Assembly (NCBI GenBank): GCA_031553675.1
Contig: JAVBLF010000091.1
Location: 1 to 31,236, forward strand
Origin: JAVBLF01 sp031553675
GTDB taxonomy: Bacteria > Bacillota > Clostridia > Christensenellales > CALWSW01
Reading direction: 5' to 3'
Length of the DNA stretch: 31,236 nucleotides
Shown: piece by piece, positions 14,553 to 23,800 of the stretch
Position numbering within the stretch: the stretch's first letter is position 1
How the letters are laid out: each line of letters opens with the position of its first letter
Notes under the pieces: model-generated
Database searches by the model: none
Seen by the model: the letters and a program-made list of their open reading frames with translations, nothing else
Told to the model about the DNA's origin: nothing
Position numbers and translations under genes: made by a program

Positions 14553-14673
14553 GGGCTATCCGCCCCTACGACCCCGACCAAAGGACCCGTCTCGCGCGAA
14601 CGCTCGACCCAGTGAGTTGAACAAAAATGTTCAACTCCCGTTGAGGCTGTTCGCCTCACCCCTTTGGAATCCC
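14549..14673 (+). repeat. Modular hairpin repeat, copy 3 (overlaps larB stop)
   Basis: Head hairpin GTAGGGGC / GCCCCTAC with TATCC loop (14549-14569) contains the larB TAG stop. Then GACCCCGACCAAAGG, the loop module (hairpin arms GAGTTGAACA 14614-14623 and TGTTCAACTC 14628-14637, then TGAGGC / GCCTCA), and the tail CCTTTGGAATCCC. CCAAAGG and CCTTTGG can pair so that the module sits in their loop. Compared with copy 2, the last hairpin has G-C where copy 2 has A-T, on both arms. Confidence 0.85.
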
Positions 14674-14761
14674 AATTGTGAATTTCCGGCATTGATTCAT
14701 TTGAATTGTTTATGATTCGAATGAATGGATGTGGGAGATCTTCACAGCATAGTGCGTTCCG

Positions 14762-14793
14762 TTTTCGTCGAAGATCGAGGTATACGACGAAAA
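14762..14793 (+). promoter_or_regulatory. Hairpin directly before the DacF-like gene
   Basis: TTTTCGTCG and CGACGAAAA form a perfect 9-bp inverted repeat with a 14-base loop, ending one base before the GGAGGG ribosome site. It could control translation or be an operator. No clear promoter hexamers were found between the repeat and this site. Confidence 0.4.
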
Positions 14794-14806
14794 TGGAGGG
14801 AAGATC

Positions 14807-16072
14807 GTGAAACAACCTACCCTTGCGGCGCTTCTTTGCGCTCTTTTGACCGCTTGCGCGATCCCGTCTGCGGCGATCGCGAGCCAGCCGCTGACGGAGG
14901 CGACAGCGCCGGTCGAGGCGGCACCCGAAGCGACGGCGGCACCCGCCGAGAGCGAGGCCGCCCAACCCCTGCCCGCCTCATTCGGCGACACGACGCCGCC
15001 CATCCCAATCGACGCGCCGAGCGCCATCCTGATGGAAGCCAAGAGCGGGCAGACCGTCATGGCGCAAAACGCCGACGAAGCGTATGATGTCGCCGGCGTG
15101 ACGAAGATCATGAGTGCGCTCGTGCTGATGGAGGCCGTCGACAACGGCGGGCTTCGCCTGGAAGACAGTGTCGTCATCAGCCCCGCCGCGAGCAAGTCGG
15201 GCGGCATGAGCGCGTTTTTGGGTAGCGGGGAGAGCTACCCCGTCGAGACCCTCTTCAAAGCGATGATGGTCGTCAACGCGAACGATGCGGCGATCGCGCT
15301 CGCCGAGAAGGCATTCGGATCGCAAGAGGGCATGCTCGTCAAGATGAACGAGAAGGCGAAGAGCTTGGGCATCGCGCCTGTCTTCGTCAACCCGACGGGC
15401 CACAACGCCGACGGCCAGCTCATGAGCGCCCGCGACGCTGCTGTCATCGCGCGCGCGCTCTGCAAGTACCCCAAGATCTTCGAATGGAGCAAAGTCTACA
15501 CGAGCGAGATCGCCCACCCGGGCGACCGCAAGACCGAGCTGACCAACCCGAACAAGCTCGTCCGCTTTTATCCGGGCTGCGACGGCTTTGCGACGGGCTC
15601 GGTCGGCAACAAGTCTTACAGCGGCGTCGTCACGGCGGAGCGCGACGGCATGCGTTACATCGCGGTCGTGCTGGGTGCCCAAAACGCCAACCAGCGTTCC
15701 GATGTCGCTAAGGCCATGCTCGACTACGCCTTTGCCAACTACGTGCCGATCAACGCGATCGAGAAGGGCAAGGGCATCGCAAAGGACATCCCCGTGACGG
15801 GCGGCTCGCAAAAGACCGTCCACGGCATCGCGGGGGAGGACCTGACGCTTCTGATAGAACGCGGCGACGAAGCGCGCATCGACAAAAAAGTGGTGCTCGA
15901 CAAGGAAATTTTGCAGGCGCCTGTCCAAGCGGATCAAGTGCTCGGGAAACTCGTGATCGGCCTCGACGGCAAAGAACTCGGCCAGGTGCCGATCGTTGCG
16001 GCCAACGCCGTCGAAGCTTCCGACTTTGGCAGCAGTTTGCGGCGCGCGGTGCTCGATTACTTGCGTCGATAG
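14807..16072 (+). CDS. Exported DD-carboxypeptidase-fold protein lacking all three catalytic motifs
   Basis: A 421-residue relative of DacF/PBP5-type D-alanyl-D-alanine carboxypeptidases. The signal region (residues 1-26) includes LTAC, a possible lipobox at Cys17, and an alternative AIAS cleavage site; a Glu/Ala/Pro linker follows to about 65. The transpeptidase fold spans 65-300 and a PBP5-like C-terminal domain 310-400 ends in an amphipathic Arg-containing tail that may touch the membrane. The Ser-x-x-Lys motif reads Gly97-Val-Thr-Lys100; Ser-x-Asn reads Asn157-Ala-Asn; Lys-Thr-Gly reads Ala262-Thr-Gly. The surrounding text (KIMSALVLME, NANDAAIALAE, NPTGH) is otherwise well kept, so this looks like a selected pseudoenzyme rather than a decayed gene. 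GTG start with GGAGGG six bases before. Confidence 0.88.
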   Translation: MKQPTLAALLCALLTACAIPSAAIASQPLTEATAPVEAAPEATAAPAESEAAQPLPASFGDTTPPIPIDAPSAILMEAKSGQTVMAQNADEAYDVAGVTKIMSALVLMEAVDNGGLRLEDSVVISPAASKSGGMSAFLGSGESYPVETLFKAMMVVNANDAAIALAEKAFGSQEGMLVKMNEKAKSLGIAPVFVNPTGHNADGQLMSARDAAVIARALCKYPKIFEWSKVYTSEIAHPGDRKTELTNPNKLVRFYPGCDGFATGSVGNKSYSGVVTAERDGMRYIAVVLGAQNANQRSDVAKAMLDYAFANYVPINAIEKGKGIAKDIPVTGGSQKTVHGIAGEDLTLLIERGDEARIDKKVVLDKEILQAPVQADQVLGKLVIGLDGKELGQVPIVAANAVEASDFGSSLRRAVLDYLRR

Positions 16073-16134
16073 AATGATTTGCCATTCAAGGGCATTTTCC
16101 ATGATTCCATATGGCGTTCAATTGGATTTTCGGA

Positions 16135-16140
16135 TATAAT
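16135..16140 (+). promoter_or_regulatory. -10 element of the pirin gene
   Basis: Perfect TATAAT, 60 bases after the previous stop; the -35 is weak. The predicted start of transcription is just before the palindrome at 16165. Confidence 0.5.
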
Positions 16141-16164
16141 TAGATTTATGCATAGCATTTATAT

Positions 16165-16184
16165 ATGGTTCGAACTCGAACCAT
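16165..16184. promoter_or_regulatory. 20-bp palindrome, likely operator
   Basis: ATGGTTCGA, two bases (AC), TCGAACCAT: perfect 9-bp arms placed about 25 bases downstream of the TATAAT, so a bound dimer could block transcription of the pirin gene. The remaining leader, 16185-16323, holds nothing I recognise. Confidence 0.6.
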
Positions 16185-16323
16185 TGCGCGCAATTGGCGA
16201 TCCTCGACGAAACCCTCCGATGCTTCAAAAGGAAAATTCTTGCCGAAGCACCGAAACAGCTTCGCAAACGTCGAGAAACGCCGGCTTAGGTTTAGTTGTG
16301 GAGAACCACCCGGAGGAAAATCC

Positions 16324-17157
16324 ATGTTGAAGCGGAACGTCATCCAAAAACTTGTCGGCGAAGAGGTCGTAGAAGGAGCGGGCGTCCGCTTGTTCCGCGC
16401 ACTGTCCCAACCGACAGCGGAAGACTTCGACCCCTTTTTGCAGCTCGACATCTTCAACTCGACCGAACCGAAGGACTACCTTCGCGGCTTTCCGATCTGC
16501 CCGCGGCGGGGGATCGAGCTTTTGACCTATCTCGTCGAAGGGACGATCGAACACAGCGACAGCCTCGGCAACAAAACGCGGCAGCGCAGCGGCGATTTGC
16601 AGTGGTTGACGGCTGGCAGCGGCGTCGCGCACCGGGAGATGCCGCGGCCTTCGCCCAAACTCCAGGGCTTTCAGCTTTGGCTCAACATGCCGCGCAATCG
16701 CAAGTTGAGTTCGGCGGCCTACCATTGCCTCTACGCGTCCGAGATCCCGATCGTCTGCCAGGAGGGCAGCGAGATCCGCGTGATCGCCGGCGACTACAAT
16801 GGGCGAAAAGGACCCTATTCGGGCGAGTTCGTCAGACCGACCATACTCGACGTTGCCCTCGAACCGGGCGCGACCTTCGAATGGATCTGCCCGATCGAGG
16901 AGACGCTGGCACTCTACCTCTTCGACGGGAGCGGTTCCTTTGGCGACACCCAAGAAATCTACTCCAGCGACACTGTGCTCCGTTTCGATCACCACCGCCA
17001 ATGCTTTGCGCGGGCCGGTGCGCCGGGGATGCGCTTTTTCCTTTTTTGCGGCAATTCACTGCTCGAGCCGATCGCCTGGGAAAACGCGATCGTCATGAAC
17101 TCGCCGGACGAGCTGCCATGCGCCCGCGAAGAACTCGCCGCCATCGCACACCCCTGA
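16324..17157 (+). CDS. Pirin-family bicupin with altered metal site
   Basis: A 277-residue pirin. The N-terminal cupin has the family layout: GFPICPRRGIELLTYLVEGT (55-74), HSDSLGN, DLQWLTAGSGVAHREMP (91-107), LQGFQLWLNMP. In human pirin iron is held by His56, His58, His101 and Glu103. Here the last two are kept as His103 and Glu105, but the His-Pro-His pair is Cys59-Pro60-Arg61, so the normal four-ligand site cannot form. Some pirins are quercetin dioxygenases, others regulators; loss of two ligands argues against the dioxygenase role, though Cys59 could still bind metal. ATG at 16324 with GGAGGAAA upstream; the frame open from 16165 begins inside the palindrome and is rejected. Confidence 0.88.
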   Translation: MLKRNVIQKLVGEEVVEGAGVRLFRALSQPTAEDFDPFLQLDIFNSTEPKDYLRGFPICPRRGIELLTYLVEGTIEHSDSLGNKTRQRSGDLQWLTAGSGVAHREMPRPSPKLQGFQLWLNMPRNRKLSSAAYHCLYASEIPIVCQEGSEIRVIAGDYNGRKGPYSGEFVRPTILDVALEPGATFEWICPIEETLALYLFDGSGSFGDTQEIYSSDTVLRFDHHRQCFARAGAPGMRFFLFCGNSLLEPIAWENAIVMNSPDELPCAREELAAIAHP

Positions 17158-17187
17158 ACCCTGACCTTTTTGCGCAATGCATTCAGA

Positions 17188-17210
17188 CCGCCCCCTTGGG
17201 GCGGTTTTTT
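17188..17210 (+). terminator. Terminator after the pirin gene
   Basis: CCGCCCC, loop CTT, GGGGCGG, then six T. Confidence 0.93.
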
Positions 17211-17291
17211 GCGCCCGACGAAGAAATGTCGTGAGAAGATTCGACAGATTTGCGCAAACTAGGGAGGAAAACGGATGTCGGGAGGCATGAC

Positions 17292-17582
17292 ATGCGCGAA
17301 TCGGAGAAGAAGATCGACCACCTGACAGCGCGTCTAGAGGCCGTCGTCAGGGCGATCGAACGGTCAGGACTCGAAGATCTCATGGTGTACCGGCGTGACT
17401 TCAAAAAGACGCTCTGGCACACGTTTTGGATGGGCATTGTGCGGGGCATCGGCACGGCGATCGGGGTGACGATACTGGGCGCCGTCGTCTTGTACATCCT
17501 GCAAAAGATCGCCGTTGCGCATCTGCCCGTGATCGGAGACGCGCTGGCCGAGATCATGAAGATCGTCGAAAGCAAAATGTAA
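17292..17582 (+). CDS. DUF5665 small membrane protein
   Basis: A 96-residue protein matching, by recognition, the DUF5665 family common in Clostridia and Bacilli. A charged N-terminal helix (RESEKKIDHLTARLEAVV) is followed by MGIVRGIGTAIGVTILGA and VVLYILQKIA, one or two membrane helices, and the family-typical ending LPVIGDALAEIMKIVES. Function unknown. ATG at 17292 has GGGAGG upstream; the frame opens earlier at a TTG without a good site. It is preceded by a terminator, so it probably has its own promoter, which I could not place. Confidence 0.82.
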   Translation: MRESEKKIDHLTARLEAVVRAIERSGLEDLMVYRRDFKKTLWHTFWMGIVRGIGTAIGVTILGAVVLYILQKIAVAHLPVIGDALAEIMKIVESKM

Positions 17583-17656
17583 ACAAGGCAGACCGCAAAC
17601 GCAGATCGCTTGCATGTTCTTTGCGTGTGATGGCAATCCTATCTGGTGTGTGTTTT

Positions 17657-17776
17657 TTCGGCGCAGCCCCACAGATGGCAGCTACCCCTCGTCGGCATGG
17701 CCGGCGGGAGCCGGTGATGCCGGGGGCGCCGAAGGCGTGTGAAGTTTTTTGGTCACCTTTTTTTCAAAAAAGGTGA
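17657..17776. repeat. Structured intergenic element with nested hairpins
   Basis: TTCGGCGC (17657) pairs with GCGCCGAA (17726-17733), reinforced by CCCC/GGGG; nested inside, GGCAT...GCCGGC pairs with GCCGGT...ATGCC with a two-base mismatch. Twenty bases on, TCACCTTTTTT and AAAAAAGGTGA make a perfect 11-bp hairpin (17753-17776). The last part resembles hairpins common in intergenic DNA of this bacterial group; it may act as a weak bidirectional terminator. A purine-rich tract (17766-17827, mostly A with G) follows and leads into the glucan synthase ribosome site. No gene in 17583-17853. Confidence 0.6.
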
Positions 17777-17853
17777 AAGGAAAAACGAAAAACGAAAAAG
17801 GAAAAAGGCAAAGTCGAAAGGCAAAACCTTAGCAACGAAACAGGGGTACCGCA

Positions 17854-20800
17854 TTGCAAAACACCTACTTTGGCCTACAGGACGCCACGCTCTCCCCGGA
17901 AGCCCTGGCAGCGCATGCGCGCGAGGTCGCGCAACAGCGCGTCGGCAAAACGGCGCGGGTCGATTTTCCGCGCCTGTCGGCCGACGTTCACCGAATTACC
18001 GAGTCGTTTGTCAGCCTCTCCCGCGCCGCCGAAACGGATGAGCGCATCGCGGCGGGCGACTGGCTGATGGACAACTACCACTTGATCGAGCAGACGATCA
18101 AAGGGATCGAAGCGGGCTTTGCCGCCAACCTGCCGCGGCTCCGCGAAGGGTCCTTTGCCGGCCTTCCCCGCGTCTACCGCATCGCCGTCGAGATCTGCGG
18201 TCACCGCGAAGGCCAGGTCGATGCTGCGTCGATCGCCTCCTTTTTGGATGCCTTTCAGTCCGAGATCTCGCTGTCGATGGCCGAGATCGGCGCACTGAAG
18301 GACATGCTTTTGGTCGCGCTCATCAAGCTCGTCACGCTCGAATCGGCGGACGTGCTCGACATGCTCAGGCAGCGAGATCGCGCCGACACGTTCTTCAAGA
18401 AGTTGCGCGAGGTACACGCCTTTTCGGCGACCGCCATGCTCAAACGCGAAAAGCTCGACAATGCCGAGTTCGTCACACGCCTCTTGCAGCGCCTGCGCGA
18501 AGAGGACGCCCCCGCCGCGCAAGTGCTCGAGGCCGTGCTGCTCAAGCGGGGCACGAGCGGCGAACAAATGATGCAGTCCGCCCAGCGCCAACAGGTACGC
18601 GGGCGCCTGTTGATGGGAAACGCCATCACGAGCATCCGCACCGTGTCTCAGCTCGATTGGGCCGGCCTCTTCTGCAAGGTTTCTCGCGTCGAGAGCGCCC
18701 TGCTCGAAGACCCCGTTTACGCCTCGATGGACGCAGCCTCCCGCGCCTACTACCGCCGCTGTGTCGTGCGCCTCGCCCGCCGCGCCAAGGTCAGCGAGGC
18801 CGCCGTCGCGATCAGCGCCGCCGAGTTGGCCGCACGGGAGCCCACCGACGTCTCGGCCGCCGAAGCCGCCAAACGCCGCCACAACGGTTACTACCTCTGT
18901 GCCGAGGGGCAGGCGGAGCTTTTCGAACGCCTCGGAACCCGTCCGCCGATGCTCCAGGCAGGGTGGGCGTTCTTTACTTGCCTGGTCGCGGGAAGCACCT
19001 TCGCGATCGCGCTGCTCTACGGGGCCAGCGCCGACAGCCTGCCTTCTGTGCTGCTGGCCGCCTTCTTGCCCAGCCTGATCTGCGCGTTTAGCTACGTCCA
19101 GATCGTCTGCCAAAAATTCTTTGCCAAATTGCCCCAACGCCAGTTGCCTCGCCTCGAACTCGACCCCGACACCGGACGCGATCGCCACACTGCGATCGTC
19201 GTTCCGGCCCTCGTCGATTCACCCGAACGCGCGGCCGAGCTGATGAAAAAACTCGAAGTGCATTATCTGGCAACCCGCGATCCGAACGTCTGCTTCGTCC
19301 TGCTCGCCGACCTTCCCGAGGCCGATGCCCCCGACGCGCCCGACGACCACGCTGTCCGCGCATCGGCCGCCGCCGAAGCCGCGCGACTGAACGAGAAGTA
19401 CGGGTGGCGCTTTTTCGCGCTCTTTCGCGAACGGCGCATGAACGCTGACGGACGCTGGACGGGCCGCGAGCGGAAACGCGGCGCGCTCGAAGACTTCAAC
19501 CGCTACCTCCTGACCGGCGACGCGTCGGCCTTTGCGGGCGACCCCGAAGAGAACGCCGCGCTGGTCGAGCGCTTTCGTGTGCGCTTCGTGCTGACCCTCG
19601 ACGCCGACACCGTGCTTCCGATCGGCGCGGCGCAAAAACTGATCGGCACCATGCTCCACCCGCTCAACCGGCCCGAGATCGACGCGTATGGGCGCATCGT
19701 CCGCGGGCACGGCCTGATTGCGCCTCGCATCGAGCTGACCGCCCGCTCTGCCGCGCAGACCCCCTTTTCGCGCGTATTCGCCATGCCCTACGGCGTCGAT
19801 GCCTACGCGGGCGCCGTGTCGGAAAGCTACCAGGACCTCTTCGACGAAGGCAACTACGCCGGCAAAGGCATCTACGACGTCGCGCTCTTCGCTGCCATGA
19901 CGGAAGGACTGCCCGAAAACACGATCCTGAGCCACGACCTTTTCGAAGGCAGCTTGCTCCGCGCTGGCCTGAGCAGCGACACCGCGCTCTACGACGGCTT
20001 TCCGCCGACCTACGAGGCCTATAGCAAGCGGAACCACCGCTGGCTGCGGGGCGACTGGCAAAACCTCGCCGTGCTCTCAAACCCGCGCCTGACCGGTCTG
20101 CACCGCTTCCGCATGATCGACAACCTGCGCCGCGGCCTCGTGAAAACGTCGGCGCTCTTGCTGTTGCTGCTCGCTCCCGTGCTCGTCCACGGCTGGGTTT
20201 GGGGTGCCGTCGCATGGCTCGCGCTGTTCGGAGATCTGCTCTGGGACTTCTTTGCCTCGCTTCTGCGCGCCCAAGATCTGCAACTGAAGATTTCCGACGC
20301 CCTCGACGACATCCGGAACGCCGCTCTGCGCGCAGCTATCAGCATGGCCGTCCTTCCCTACGAAGCTTACCTCGAGATCGACGCCGCCGTTCGGGCGCTC
20401 TACCGCAGCGCCGTCTCGCACAAGCGCATGCTCGAATGGACGACATCGGCCCAGCTCGACCGCGCCAAAACCGACACATTGACCGCCGCCTACCGTCGCA
20501 TGTGGGTGGGCGTCGCGATCGCCGCCGCGACGATGGCCGAAAGTGTCTTGTGGGAATCGGTGCCACTCGGCTTGATCGCGATCTTCTGGGCGGCCGGGCC
20601 TTACCTCGCCGCGCTTTACAGCCGCAGACGCGCGAACGAAGCCCTCAGCCAAGACGACGCCGACCTCGTGCGCCAGACCGCCGAACGCGCCTGGGCTTTT
20701 TTTGCCGACACCGCGACGGCCGAACACAACTACCTTCCGCCCGACAACCTCCAGATCGAGCCGCGCAAAGCCCCCGCCCCGCGGACTTCGCCGACGAACA

Positions 20801-23800
20801 TCGGCATGCTGCTCGCCGGAGCGTACGCCGCGCAGTCGCTCGGCCTGATCACCGCCGAAGCCATGCTCGACCAGTGCGAAAAGACACTCGATACGGTCGA
20901 GCGCCTCGAAAAGTGGAAAGGGCAGCTCTACAACTGGTATGACACGAAGAACCTCGCCCCCCTTCGCCCGCGCTTCGTGTCGAGCGTCGATGGCGGCAAC
21001 TTCGCCGTCAGCCTCATGACGCTGCGGGAAGGCGCCCGAAAAGCCTGCTCGGGCTACGACTTCATTTTGCGCGACCGCGCCGCCGCCCTGTGCGAGCGCA
21101 TCGACGCGCTTCTGCTTTGCATGGACTTTTCCACGCTCTACGACGCCGAAAAGCACCTGTTCTTCATCGGCTGGGACGAGGAAAACCGTCGCATGAACGG
21201 GGCCCACTACGACCTCATGGCCTCGGAAGCGCGCCTGCTCAGCTTCATCGCCATCGCGAAGGGCGACGTCGAGGTCACGCATTGGTTCCATCCCTCGCGC
21301 GCGCTGACGACGATCGAGGGCAAGCGCCTTTTGATCTCCTGGTCGGGCACGATGTTCGAATACCTGATGCCGGCGCTCTTTTTGCGTTCGACGCCCGACA
21401 CCCTGATCGACGAGAGCGAAGCCTCCTGCGTGTCGGCGCAGAAGCGCTACGCCGACAAAAACGCCCAAAACCCGCTACCATGGGGCGTGTCTGAGTCGGG
21501 CTTTTACGAGTTCGACCTCGCCATGCAGTACCAGTACAAGGCTTTCGGCATTCCGGGCGCGGGCGTCAAGACCTCGCGCACCGAGGCCGTCATCGCGCCT
21601 TACGCCACCATGCTCGCCCTGATGGTCGATCCGCTGGCCGCCTGCAAAAACCTCCATCGCCTCAAGGCCATCCATGCCTGGGGGTATTACGGCTTTTACG
21701 AGGCGATCGACGCGACGAGCGATCGCGTGAAGCCACCCTTTGCGATCGTCAAGAGCTTCATGGCGCACCACTTGGGCATGAGCCTGCTGGCCGCCGCCAA
21801 CGCGCTGGGCGACAACGCGATCGTCGAGGCGCTGCACGAAGCCGCCGAAGTCCAGGCGGCTGAGATCCTGCTCGAAGAACGCCCGCCCAGCCGATCGATC
21901 GTCATCCGCGCCTACAACAGCGCGCTGCCCGATTTTCCCGCCCAGCCCTACAAGGAGATCGACGCCCAGACCCGCGCGCCCAAAGGCGCGGCGCTTCAGG
22001 CGACCGTCATGGGCGACGCACTCGAGATCATCGCCTGTTCCAACGGCGTCACACGCGCCGTCTGGGAGGGGATCGCGCTCTACCGCAGCCGCCTCGACCG
22101 CAGCCGCCCCCAAGCGGGATGCGCCCTTTTTGTGCGCGAAGCCGCCACCGGCTTATGCTGGAACGCCGCGGACGGCGACGCGACCTTCGAGGCGGGCAAA
22201 GCCGTCTGGAGTTGCACACACGAAGGGCTCAAGAGCACACTCGAAATCTGTTCGCCCGATGAAGCGGCGGAACTTCGCGTGATCGAGATCCAAAACGATC
22301 GCGACGTAGCGGTCGAGCTCGACGTCTATGCTTATACGGAGGTCTGTCTGAACGAACTGGCCGACGACGAGTCTCACAAGGCCTTCCATAAGCTTTTCGT
22401 CGAGAACCGCGACGCTGCCGACGGCCTTTTGAGCTTTCGCAAACGGCCGCGCCACCACGAAAACCCCGTCGTGCTGGCCGCGCAATGGACCGACCCGAGC
22501 GCTCGCCTCGGCAGCGTGCGATCCGAAGCGATCGGCCGCCTGCGCACGCTCGAAGACGCCGCGTTTTTGTCCGATGAAGGCTTCGTTCTGCAAGAGACGC
22601 CGCTCGACCCTTGTGCGCTCTTCGGCTCCTACGTGCGCCTCGAGCCGGGCGAAGTCGTGCGCTTTGGCCTAGCGCTCTGCATCGCGCGCGACGACACGGC
22701 AATCGAGGCGGCCAGGGCCTACCGTTCCTGGTCGGCCTTCGAGCGCGGCTTCAGCATCGCGTGGACGAGCGCACAGGTGCAGATCCGCCACCTCGGCCTG
22801 AGCGGGCAGCTCAAGCCGCTCCGCCTCGCGATGGCCCAACTCCTCCTGCCGGGCGCGCGCACCGAACGCCAATGCGAACTCGCCCGCCTCTGCACGCAGG
22901 GGATTGAAGGGCTGTGGGGCTTCGGACTCTCGGGCGACCTGCCGATCGTCTGCGTCGAAATCGCCGACGAAAAGCAGATCAAAGGCCTGCGCGATTGGAT
23001 GCTGCTACTGCGCTACCTGCGCCTGCACGGCACACTCTTTGACCTCGTGATCCTCAACGCCGAAGCGCCAGGCTACGCCCAGCCTGTGCAAGAGGGGGTC
23101 GCGGCGATGGCGCGTTCGTTCGGCTTGCCGCTGCGGCAAAACGGCGGCGTATTCCTGCTGCACGAGGGCGAGGCCGCCGAAAGAGCGGAACTGATCCGCG
23201 CGACGGCGACACTGCTCGTCGAAGCCGGACGCCCGATGAGCGAACTCTTTGCCGCCACCCCGCCGCGAAGCCACCCCGCCCATCTGTCGCCCAGCGCTGG
23301 CGAGCTCGCGCTGGAACTGCCCAAGCTCGAGCACTGGAACGGCTGGGGCGGTTTTGACGAGCTCGAATACGTGATCCGCGTGTCGCCCGACCGTCCGACA
23401 CCGCTCCCCTGGTGCAACGTGCTGGCCAACGAGCGTTTCGGCGCTTTGATCACCGAGTCGGGCGGCGGCTATACCTGGGCAGTCAACAGTCGGGAAAACA
23501 AACTCAGCCCCTGGGAAAACGACCCCGTCACTGACCGCTGCGGCGAAGTCTGCTTTTTGCGCGACGAAGAGAGCCAGCGCACCTGGAGCGTGCTGCCCCA
23601 GCCAAAGCCTGCCGGCAGCGCGGTCGTCCGCCATGGCCTCGGCTATACGAGCGTCGTGAACGGCGGGGAATCGCTCTACCAAAGCTTTACCGTATTCGTC
23701 GACGCCGAGCGCCCCGCCAAGATCATGCGCGTCCGCGTAAAAAACCCCCTGCAACGCGTGCGCAAGCTCTCGCTCTATTACGGCGTCGAGTGGGTGCTGG

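Noticed and set aside
16079..16330. 83-residue frame ahead of the pirin
   Set aside because: It covers the promoter, palindrome and ribosome site of the pirin gene and has no start signal.
20077..21468. Long antisense open frames within the glucan synthase (also 19219-20061, 23005-24138, 24193-25626)
   Set aside because: They are mirror frames of a high-GC gene with strong domain evidence; their predicted proteins are low-complexity and Arg/Ala/Gly/Asp-rich without motifs or ribosome sites.
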